A DNA stretch of 49,287 nucleotides. Origin: Beroe ovata. Its lineage: Eukaryota > Ctenophora > Nuda > Beroida > Beroidae. The translations under genes and the position numbers were made by a program. The DNA lies in the NCBI GenBank assembly GCA_946803715.1, contig CAMPET010000028.1, forward strand, positions 241,919 to 291,205, read 5' to 3'. Below are positions 1-9,900 of this stretch, one piece after another. The stretch's first letter is position 1. Each line of letters begins with the position of its first letter. Under the pieces are notes generated by a model. The model was given only the letters and a program-made list of their open reading frames with translations, ran no database searches and was not told the DNA's origin.

Positions 1-394
1 CTCCACCCATGGTACTCCACCATACCACCCTGGCCCCTGGTACTCCACCCCTGGTACTCCACGCCTTGTACTCCACCCCCTCACGTGAAGTCACCCTGAT
101 ATGCGTTATCTCACGCGTTAGAACCCACCCACAATCGGACAAACCAGCCCATGCTTTCTTCCCCCCTCTATGCTATGTTTCTTTTTAACCCTTTCTCCAA
201 ATCATCCTTTCACTCTCCGCTCACCCCTCACTACACTCCCCTCCACTCTCCCCTGGCCCTAACTACACTCCCCTCCACTCACCCCTCACTACACTCACCT
301 CTACTCACTCCTCACTACACTCCTCTACACTCACCCCTCACTACACTCCCCCCCAATCCCATCCCAAATTACACTCACTCCCCTCACCTCACAG
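1..394. repeat. Simple repeats in the intron before the terminal exon of a left-edge gene
   Basis: Positions 1-85 hold a degenerate tandem repeat of about 12-13 bp (tggtactccaccc). Positions about 205-390 are a long C/T-rich repeat (variants of ctcactacactcccctccac) ending in the acceptor CACAG at 390-394. I see no credible coding exon here. An open frame at 151-408 is only a translation of the pyrimidine repeat. The tract probably serves as, or grew from, the polypyrimidine tract of the acceptor. Confidence 0.7.
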
Positions 395-562
395 GTGGTA
401 GAGCGTGAGGAGGAGCGATTTCACAATCTCAGAATACCCTGCGGTATGAAATACATCGCTATTCCTTCCTGCATGGTTGGTGGGATAACCCTCTTTGCGT
501 TCAAAGACACTGAAAATTACAAGGCAATCATGTCCAGTGAAGAAGTTTTCCTCAAGATGTGA
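395..562 (+). CDS. 3'-terminal exon of an unidentified gene entering from the left edge
   Basis: The exon starts after a CACAG acceptor and reads 55 codons to TGA at 560-562. The deduced end contains VVEREEERFHNLRI and later FAFKDTENYKAIMSS, mixed charged and hydrophobic residues unlike the surrounding low-complexity DNA. Taking GTG at 395 as the first full codon (phase 0) keeps it open throughout. I do not recognise the family, and upstream exons lie outside the window. No clear poly(A) signal was found close downstream. It could be a chance open stretch, but the acceptor, composition and open frame make a real terminal exon more likely. Confidence 0.5.
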   Translation: MVEREEERFHNLRIPCGMKYIAIPSCMVGGITLFAFKDTENYKAIMSSEEVFLKM

Positions 563-1674
563 GAGGTAGATGATGATATTTCGCTGCAAAGTTATATTTT
601 GGAGCAGACATTACAAATTGAAGGGGCAGCTGATGAAGTGATTATCCCGCTGCATTGTTATTATTCGTGATGAAGGAAGGGGTCGGATTGAGGGACTCTT
701 TGTGATCGCAATCCATGATCGTCACACCCATTCAGTACGGAGAGATACATTATTATAAGATGTTTAATGAAGAACTTGATAGAAATTCGTACTCTCATAT
801 TAGGCTGTAGGGAAGCATTGTTTACCCCAACTCTAAGTCTACTATATCCAGCGTTCGTCAATTCAAGTTTTTGGATCGTTGTACCAGTTGACTCCCATCC
901 TTAAGATTAATCAAGTGCCGTACGGTGCGCTATGAAGGGTCGAAAAGTCCATTTGTATCCGAAGAGAATTAACGTATCATTCTTATGGCGGCAGAAGACA
1001 CTCCGGAGCTGTGATTATTATTATCTTGAAATATAAAATAGAATTAAAATGAGGTGCTCTCCGAAAATCGAAGAAGGTCGCATCAATTCATTGATTCGGA
1101 GTCAATGAAAACACCCATATATTTCTCGATGCATATGTGCCTCAAATCAACATATAATATGCAAAACATCACCCAGATAACAATAGGTTTATCATCACTT
1201 GTAGAACCTCTGAGCCTCAAAATAAAACCTTAAAGTTAAACCGAGAAAATAAAACTGCCCATCACAATATAGTAATATTTATCATCATGAGTCAGTGAGA
1301 TATGATATAAGGTATTTATTACATCAGAGTCGCATGTAGAGTACCACATATCTCTTGCTTTAGCTAATATATCGTACCCCTTCTATAACCTCACTCTGAA
1401 ATGGTGAATTGGATTTAGTGGAAAATACGGAAATTTGGCAGAAAACATAGGTACGTCAGAATTTCTGGTGCTCCCCGTCAAGATATATGACTATGAGGCT
1501 TGTGTACAGTTATTAAAGTAGCGGAAATCGGGAAGTGTATAAGTGGGTTAGCGGGCAGTATCGGAAGTCTCCGTAGCAGTAGCTGATGTCCGGGAGAGAG
1601 CATAGGTTTTAGCAGCGAGATATCATAGCTCTCTCCTCTATGGCATTATATAGCTCTGATCTATGATCCACCTC
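563..1674. other. Intergenic stretch, no gene seen
   Basis: AT-rich unique sequence with many stops in every frame. The one feature of note is AATAAA on the minus strand at 1315-1320, about 355 nt past the stop of the minus-strand precursor gene, which could be its poly(A) signal. Confidence 0.5.
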
Positions 1675-3058
1675 TCAGAGGGATTCTCCATCTTCTGCTG
1701 ATGATTCCCCCTCCTTGACATCACTTCCACCATCACTGCCATCCTCTGAGTCATCACTTCCGTCCTCTGAGTCATCACTTCCACCCTCTGAGTCATCACC
1801 ATATCCCACTTCAGTGGGTGTTTCATCCCTTGCCTCTTCCTCTTCCTTCTTCTTCTCTACGGTGTTTGATCCCGTACTAATTAGTCTGGCCTCGGCCGGG
1901 ATCATTTCATCGGGATCCGCCTTCTTCTCGTTTTTCCGCCTCTTCTTCATCTTTCTCCTGTTGTTTTTCCGGACGTTCTTGACGATGTTATAAAGGGACC
2001 GCCGGCCTCGAGCCTTCTTGCGCTGCGATTTGAGGCTATGGACTATGTTGTATAGGGACCGCTTCGATCGCACATCTGTAAACAACGCTTTACTTGGATG
2101 GGCGTTTACCGGGGGCATTTTGATAGAGTTCGTTTTTTGGCGACAATTTTTGGAAATGTTGACGTGTTTTGGTGATTAATCATATCGACATATCAACCTC
2201 CTAACGACAAAATTCATCAGAATGCAGGGAAATTAAGTCGCATTCTCACCTGAGAGGTCGTCTTTATCGAACAGCACATAGACTCCGTGTTCTTCTGAGG
2301 GGGAAATGGTGTCAAGATGGATTGGAATTGCTCTCAAAGCGGTGTCAACTATTATAGCTATATTGGGATCTGTATAGAATTAGATCACGATTTTGATGTT
2401 CTGCACAATTGATCGTGATAATTTTGAAACTATTTTGGGCAAGTTTGAAGATTTCCAAAGCCGATGCAAGATTTTTTCGGAAGCATCCATAAGATGTACA
2501 GAAGAATTAATTACTTAATTACTTAATTACCCGGATCAAATGCACCAACTGGGTCCTCCTCATCCCACAGAACATGGACATCCTGGTTGATGGGATCTAT
2601 GTCTGGATTCCTCTTTGTCAAACTCCCTGAAAAACAGCCCCTTTGCAAGATTCTATTTCCATTCCATTCGGTCTGTATATTAATATACCTAGGAGTAGGT
2701 ACGCAGGGGCTCGAATAGCCTCAAGAATGTAAGTTTATTTGATTTGATCGTGGAAATTAAAACTCTATAAATCCAATTTATGAAGCTGATCTAGAATCAC
2801 ACTCACTGCTAAGTCCTGCATTCTCTTGATCCTCCTCTCGACCAAGAGTTCCACTTTCCACTGCTCTATAAGTTGTGAGGAATGATATTGATCAGGATTC
2901 ATGGGGTGAGGAATTGCATAACCCCTCATGTGTTGATGATTATCATCAGCAAAATATTTAACTTCAAAGAATCGACAGCATCTCATGCAAAGTGAACCTT
3001 ACCTCAAGATAAGACTGCCGATGGAACAAAGTGTCAGCACTGCCAAAGCATTCTTCAT
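1675..3058 (-). CDS. Candidate secreted peptide precursor (two SLYNIV peptides)
   Basis: Five exons: 3058-3003, 2865-2807, 2626-2531, 2369-2250, 2075-1675. Each joins in phase (2,1; 1,2; 1,2; 1,2), giving 732 nt and 243 residues. Residues 1 to about 17 (MKNALAVLTLCSIGSLIL) form a signal peptide. Residues about 20-110 are an acidic, Pro/Asp-rich propeptide without cysteines. Residues 111-160 hold two copies of SLYNIV at 117-122 and 137-142. The first follows KR and ends before RKKARGRR; the second follows RR and precedes VRKNNRR. The C-terminal about 80 residues are Glu/Asp/Ser-rich with a DDSEDGS repeat. A signal peptide with repeated short peptides between basic sites is the classic layout of neuropeptide or hormone precursors. 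I know no named family with this peptide. An alternative is a secreted polyampholyte such as a matrix protein. Gene model good; function inferred. Confidence 0.72.
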
Positions 3059-3144
3059 GGTACTGTATATGTGCTTGTGTCTGATTCTAGGATGTATATG
3101 ATATGCGAGAGGGCAGCAACTGAATGAACTCGTCGTGCCCCTCC

Positions 3145-3153
3145 CTTTTTATA
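3145..3153 (-). promoter_or_regulatory. TATA box of the SLYNIV precursor gene
   Basis: Reads TATAAAAAG on the minus strand, 87 bases before the ATG at 3058. The spacing suits a short 5' UTR. Confidence 0.6.
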
Positions 3154-5500
3154 GTCGCCACTCAACAACACGTGTGCCAACGCGTGACAACGTGACCAAT
3201 GCAAGGCGTTCGAGCTTTCCTTCTTTTTGGAGCTATATACAAAAACAGATTTGAAAGGTTTTTGTGGTGCGATTTCACTGCGCACTGCAACTGTATAAAT
3301 ATATGTTAGAGAAGTCATTGCAGAAAAATCGTTGCAGAAATAATATAAAATTCACGAAAAAAGTGAATTGTCGCTAGTTTGAGCTCATCTATAGTTCTTA
3401 ACTGTCTTTTGAGGGCATGAGAGTAACTCGAAATTTACAAGGCACAAAAAACATATTCAAATGCTTTGACATGTACGGGTGCTATTTTAAAACTACGAAC
3501 AATTCTTAGTTTTTATTTTTCGAACGAAATTCAAATATATTATGTTGTTCAGAATTGAAGAAGAATTATTCATATTATGCCTTCTTTGAAAAGGCTGTAG
3601 ACTTGATTCTAACGAGCATTTGACGTCTTTGCTAACAGTAAGTTACTGAGTTACAAAATCAACTAGCTTTAGAATAAAGAGGACTCAAACTTAGGGGGAA
3701 TTACTTTCTAGGCCCTTCTTTGGTAGGATAAATTGAAATTCCTGGATAGAAGGGATAATCATGATGATGAATGGATCGGAGACATGATTTAGATTGATAA
3801 CGGAATGAGTGTTACTTGTCAGTAACCAAATTATTCCCGTATAGCTAGTGAATGGCTCCTGCTGTACCAGAACATCCGCGTGAGGTGGATTTTGGATTGT
3901 TCCCCATTGGATTTTTCTATTTTTGATCAAAATTTAACTTTAAGGTCGCTTGAGGAGAACAGAGAATGACTTACGAAAGAAAGAAAGGAATTCAAATAAC
4001 GCGGTCGTACTTCAAGTTCAACAATGGATACCATCAAAATTCAAAAGATATTAATTACTGAAGCCTTTTTGTAAATGTATAACCGCGAAAAGAAAAATTT
4101 GTCCTTCGAACTTCAGAAATAGAATTCAACACCAAAAGTAGAGAATCTCCGAACGTATATGAATCGCGGCGTGCTTACAATTACATTGAAATTGCTCTGA
4201 ACATCTGATGTTCTGGTGAGTTTCATTGGTCGTGTTCTGATCGGGTATTTATACAGAAAGCTCCCGTCTACAACTTAGTGGGGGGAGGATCCCTGGATCA
4301 CCTGTAATTATAAATTAGCCTAGTATAGATGTTGAATAAATCATCTTGCCGAATCTATGCGGGCCGCCGCCGATAGATCGTTTATAATGGGCAGCTCTAT
4401 TCGTTCTGTTGTCGCATGTAACATATATAGAAGCCGATATAGGAGCAATATAAATCAGGGCAGGGAAATTTACAGGGGTCGACCTCATGTATAATTATGG
4501 ACCACGATACATAATTCCCTTCGTACCTAATTACTACTCCTTTATCAAGCCAACTACCGATAATACCTATATTGAGCAATGTAACTTTACAATGATATCT
4601 GTGGACAATATTATCAATCACGATAAGGCCTCGGCGTATATAAGCACGGGAGAGAAAGGGGGCCAAGGGGTAGAGGGGGGCTATCTGCCCCTCTCTCTCT
4701 CGTAACTGCTCATGAATATACAAACCCCCTCCCCTCCCTTCCCTCTCATATAGTTATTATAGGATCTGATAACCATGGTCTTTTGTCCCTTCTCCCTCTC
4801 TAAGCGGAATGGTGCGTCATTATATATCATGTGAGCAATCCTTAGTCCCTGCAATTGTCATGTATTTATTAATCAGCCGCGCTAATCATCATCTCAGTGT
4901 ATATATTGGGGAGAATTCTCCTACATCACAACTCCCTATCGATAGATGAGGGAATATATACACGAGCTTAATATTCATACTCCTCATTGGGGTGTGGCTG
5001 CTATCATCGGTCATTTCAGAGCCGATTCCGCTATTGTTCACCCTAATGAGACACATGTGCTAAATTTCATGTTTATCTATAATTCCTTTACACGTGGTGG
5101 GCGGTCACGTCGCACGTTTACTCAGGAACCCATGTGATAATCAAATAATGAATCAAATAATGAGCCCCTCCCAGCTTTCCCTGGTCCTGTGGATAATTTG
5201 GACAGTTGAATAAGTCAGGGATCGATCATGGATGGAGACAGCGTGCTGGTTTACGTCACGCAAATGATCATAAAATTAAAATTGGAGATGACTAAGCCAC
5301 TTTCTGGGTGTCTGGCGTTGTACAAACTTATTCTGTTTGAGAATTGAACCTATCGAGGAGCATAAAAATTGAAGTAAAAAAATATTTTGAAGAATATTAT
5401 CAAAAGAATATTATTTCATAACATGCATCGTATCTGTAAATGTAAATAATGTGTAATGGAATTGTAATAATCCAGCAATTCTTTCCAATTTCCATGAGTA
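3154..5500. other. Non-coding stretch upstream of the precursor gene, no gene seen
   Basis: AT-rich unique sequence. The longer open frames (for example minus-strand frames over 3691-3930 and 4397-4723) have no domain, splice or composition support. Candidate 8-base target-site duplication catgagta of the neighbouring element lies at 5493-5500. Confidence 0.5.
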
Positions 5501-5854
5501 CCTATGGTGGATGAGGATCAGAAGGGTCACCCGGAATTTTATCTTTGAAAAATATAATTTCACCCTCCTGACCCACACGTGGATCACAGGGTTTATGTGA
5601 CCCTTCTGATCCACGTCGCACTTCTCTGGGGTCAAGTCGGACCCTCCTGATCCATGAACTTTGTGATCCATGTGTGGATCAGAAGGGTCATGGATCAGGT
5701 GGGTCATTAAGCTCCGACTTGACCCCAGAGAAGCGCGACGTGGATCATAAGTGATAATGGTACGGTGATCAGTGGTCACATAAGGTGATCTACGTTTGGA
5801 TAAGAAGGTTCAAATTATATTTTTCATTCTGGGTGACCCTTCTGATCCACCACA
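5501..5854. mobile_element. Foldback/MITE-type element with 8-bp target duplication
   Basis: About 354 bp bounded by the direct repeat catgagta at 5493-5500 and 5855-5862. The ends are inverted: a GTGGATC-AGAAGGGTCACCC-type arm near 5507-5540 pairs with its complement near 5830-5852, and the similarity continues into TGAAAAATATAATTT. A second inner inverted pair lies at about 5611-5645 and 5716-5750, ending in TCCACGTCGC and its near complement. No transposase frame exists. Eight-base duplications are typical of hAT-superfamily insertions, so a non-autonomous hAT derivative is the best guess. Confidence 0.65.
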
Positions 5855-5999
5855 CATGAGTAACATGAACATCAAACATTATGATTAACAAATGTTGAAT
5901 TATATGATCATGATGCTTCAAATTCAATGAACATCTTTGAACAGCTTTTGATATGAACAGCTTTTCTGCTTTGATCCTTTTCTGTTTATGATCACGAGT

Positions 6000-6480
6000 T
6001 TTACCTGAAAACTAGGTAAGTAAATTAGCGCCGCGCAGCCGCGCACAAGCAACACCACGCGCGACCAGCCGAGCCGCGACCTTGATACTAACACTAGCGT
6101 CTTGTAGGATTTCACCCGACCTTGTCGATCGATGATAGACCCTGTCGAGAATTTCGTCGCGGCTGATGCAAGCCGCTTCGCGGCTTGCATCAGCGGTCTG
6201 GCATCGTCCGACAACACCCGACCGGACCTTAATACTAACACTAGCGTCTTGTAGCTTAGGATTTCACCCTATATCTACTACCCTTGCTGGCGGGATTTCA
6301 TCCCTGGCAAGGGCCGTCGGCCGAATAAAAATATTGCGCGGAATAAAAATTGCGCGCACCGACGGTAGGCTAAAATCCTTGTCAGATTTTATCTGACCTC
6401 AGTTTCTCGCGCGCGCCTTCATCGTATGAAGGCGCGCGCGCGAGAAACAGGTCAGGTAACATCTGACAATAAAATCCTGC
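6000..6480. mobile_element. Cluster of GC-rich hairpin (MITE-like) elements
   Basis: Contains perfect hairpins at 6162-6194 (15-base arms, loop ttc) and at about 6402-6447 (arms GTTTCTCGCGCGCGCCTTC and complement), the latter nested inside a further GTCAGAT/ATCTGAC pair. Positions 6121-6153 match the reverse complement of 27984-28017 over about 33 bases. The segment 6245-6385 resembles 20930-21035 (shared words GCTGGCGGGATTT and ATCCCTGGCAAGGGC). These are therefore dispersed elements, not gene parts. Confidence 0.6.
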
Positions 6481-6654
6481 AAATCGATCGACAACTGATT
6501 TGCCTGGCGATGCTAGGCTAGGGTGCGCCCTTTTTTCTAACTTTTTGAGGCTCTAGCCTTTTTTGGTAGATCTCGATGAGCTGATCACGAAGATGTCAAG
6601 CTTTTTGAAATTGGACAACGCCTTCCTTGTGCCAAATGACATTTTCTTTTTAGT

Positions 6655-6685
6655 CACGTGATCAGTCACGTGGGTCACGTGACTC
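6655..6685. promoter_or_regulatory. Cluster of CACGTG E-boxes upstream of BRCA1
   Basis: Three palindromic CACGTG hexamers occur within about 30 bases, 250-280 bases before the BRCA1 start codon. CACGTG is the canonical bHLH (Myc/USF) site. The same hexamer recurs in repeats elsewhere in the window, so a regulatory role is inference only. Confidence 0.35.
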
Positions 6686-6934
6686 ATCTGCTAGTACTTT
6701 TTGCGCGCGCGCTGATGTTCGCGCGCGCTTATTTCAGTATGTCCCAGGCATGCGCTATGATATTGACATGCAATGATTCTGAATTTTGATGATAATCCAA
6801 CACACAGAATGTTTCAATGAAACAATTAACAGACGTACAAATACAATAGGCTTAGGCTGCAGGCAATGACATCCTCTGCAATTGATTGAGTGACGTACTG
6901 AAACATTGGTCGATTAAGATCAAAATGAAGTAAC

Positions 6935-9900
6935 ATGGATTTGTACGNGTCTAATGTGAAAGTGATTCGTGAATTTGGAGAAGCAATCAAGAAGAATTTG
7001 CAGTGTCCCATATGCCTTGGTACTTTGAATCAACCAACATCAGGTGAAGATACTTATAATTTGAGATATATTAAGAGCATTCATTTGAATTTTAGATAAT
7101 GGATTGATAGCTGATAATCTTGAACAGGTGAATGTTTACACAAATTCTGCAAGGTATGTATTGAGAAACAAATAAGATCAACCTCTAAGCCAAGATGTCC
7201 AATTTGCAATAAACCCATATCAAGGAGGTAAGCAAACCCATTGTCTCTCAAATAATAAACTGGACTTTCTAGTTTCAGACTGCATATATCTCCCAGTACA
7301 GATCAACTTTCATACAAGTATACAAATTACAAATTTCAGATCATTAAGACAGTCAGAGGAGTTGAAGCCTGTCATAGATAATGCTGAGGCCTTGATAAAA
7401 GCAATCAATGAAGAATGTGCAGCTGACAATGACACAGAGCCAATTTTCCTGTACTCACAATGCAGCACAGTGTAAGAACCCACTTTATTGGTGATATTTT
7501 AATGGGTAAGTATTGATGTGAATTTTTATTATTTAATTATTTTCCAGTGCATCTGACACCGATAAAGCCCCAAAAGCCATATGTGGACCATCTGTGACTG
7601 GCAGATGCATGGTAGAAACACCTAATACTAATGCAACAAAACGGGTTGCAAAGACTCCTGCACGTAAGTGGCAGCCTTCAGAAACATCTTCATCAACAGG
7701 ATCAAGAAAGAGGAAAAAGACAGATGAGCCTCAAAATAGGCATGGTTAGTTATGTAAGATAATTATTTATTGCTTCATTTTTTCAAATTTGATGCCTCCA
7801 TTTGATCCAGCTATCTTCAGATTTAACTGATACTAGGGAGAAGCTTTTCAAAGCCTTGGAAAATGGGAGTTTGGGTGAAAACAAGAAAAGGAAACTTAAG
7901 AAGCCACAATGTTCAAAGAATGAAATTTCATCCCATTCTGAGGGGCAGGCTGATAAATCCAAAGTTATCAAAGCCAGAAGCAGCCCCGAAAAGGATCATG
8001 AGAGTCCAATTTCACTGAAAGAGAATCTTTTGCAACCACAAGGAAAGGAGAATATCTCAAACAGTGGCAATAAAAACGTAAGATTAGGAAGTTTTGCTTT
8101 TTATTTTTCAATATTGCTGCTTCAAATTATTAAATCTGAATCTTTTACAGGTTAATGTGACTGAGTCACCAAGTTCAAATATCTGTGATCTGAAGCTTGC
8201 AATTGCTGCAAGAACTAGGGCACTAGAACGACTCAAACAGCAGTCAAAGGAATTAGAGGTAATTTGATCATTCCATTGCATCAATTTTCCGACTTATTAC
8301 TGTAGTGGCTACTGTTTTACCTACTTAAATTTCACAGGCAAGTGGGAAGGTGGCTCATACATCTTTCAAATCCACAAGTTACAATTCGCCAAAGCCAACG
8401 TTAACAGTTGGGAAAAAAGTGTCCCCCTTTGTATTGAAACCTGTGAACACGCCATCATCTAAGCTGGTGGCTGCTGAGAAGAAGCCCCTTCCCTCAGATC
8501 CTCCCCCAAATGATAGTGATGATGACGATAATTCCTTGGAGATTGGAACAAAATCGAAGAAGAAGAGGCCCAGTGAATTGAACATATCCTCATCTGAAAG
8601 TGAATCTGAGGATGCGCCAAAAGACAGTGCTTCTTCATCAGTTAGATCTTCACTGAAACGAAATGCAGTTAAGCCTCCTGTTATTGATGAAGATTTTCAT
8701 GATTCCTATGTGCCCAACGATTCCTATGTCCTTTCAGCAAATGCCATTGAACAAAACACTATTGATGTTTTAGAGACTTCTATGGGATCAAGAGAGCCTC
8801 CCAATATACTGATCAAGAACCAAAATCGTCACTTGAGATCAGCCAAGCAAAAAGATGTGATCACTATTGGAACTAAAGGTGTAGAAGCGGCCTCAGTGAA
8901 CGATCCCTCTGAGGAAAAACCATGCTCTGGTGTCAGTTTAGAAATAATTGAAGACCTTCCAGCATTTGACATAGAGGGGGGCAATACACCAATTGATTCA
9001 GAATGCGTGGATGATGAAGGATCTTCAAACTCAAAGGATAATGGTACAAACCAGTTAGATTTGGAGACTTTACCGAAAAAGATGCTTTCTAGATCTAAGA
9101 AACTTTGTCCTCAAACCCCCAAACTTGGGTTGGATAAGAACAACTGTATCGAAGCCACAACACCAAGTCAAATAGATGTTATAAAATCTACAAACACTGT
9201 TTTGGAGACCCCTATGCTTGAAAGAAAAGACAACCTCAAAGTTCTTGAGACACCAATTGTATCGGATTCTAGTCTTACAAATGCCTCTCGAAAACGATGC
9301 ATTAACTTCGATGGTAGTGATGGCGAGACCAACGATAAAGCTATTGAAAAGAAAATGAAATGTCAAAATAAGAAATCAAAACAGTCAGCTGAGAAAAAAC
9401 ACTCTGGTGAGCAAACAAAAACAAATAAATCCAGCCAAAAGAGGAAACGTCACATCGATACTCAAGATACGAGATCTAGCAGGGCTCCTTCAAATGGCAG
9501 GAAAAACGTAGTTGCAGAGCTTGTCCCCACTGATCCCTCTGCCAAGAAAACAAGTCCAAAGTTGACAATTGATAAAGTTGGTCAGCAGATCAATTACACT
9601 ATTGAAAAGGAGAACCCTACTGCAAGGCTGACTATCATCCAAGAGGGTGAGATAATATCTCCCAAACTCATGAAACATATCTGTAGCGATGTGCTACAAT
9701 CTGACCCAAATAGCTGTGCCGACTTGGTGAACTCGCTGCTGGATGATAGTCATCCTGGGGAAGAGGAGGGCTCAAAGTCACTTGATGTCGATCATACGGC
9801 GCTTATCTTTGGCTCTGATGCCAATAATCAGGAACCAGCCCCCGGGAATCACATGCCCTCTGGGAAAAGTGTCAGCGCTGAACCTGATAGTTTGGAGGGA

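Noticed and set aside
151-408. Pro/Thr/Ser-rich open frame
   Set aside because: Translation of a C/T-rich tandem repeat; no start context or homology.
1715-1993. Ser-rich plus-strand open frame
   Set aside because: Antisense shadow of the acidic and basic exon of the precursor gene.
2765-2986. Minus-strand frame with a WSxW-like (thrombospondin) reading
   Set aside because: That frame hits a stop and has the wrong phase; the precursor exon uses another frame of the same DNA.
6935-7227. RING protein as BARD1 rather than BRCA1
   Set aside because: No ankyrin repeats between RING and BRCT; MDL start, ligand spacing, coiled coil and BRCT sequences follow BRCA1.
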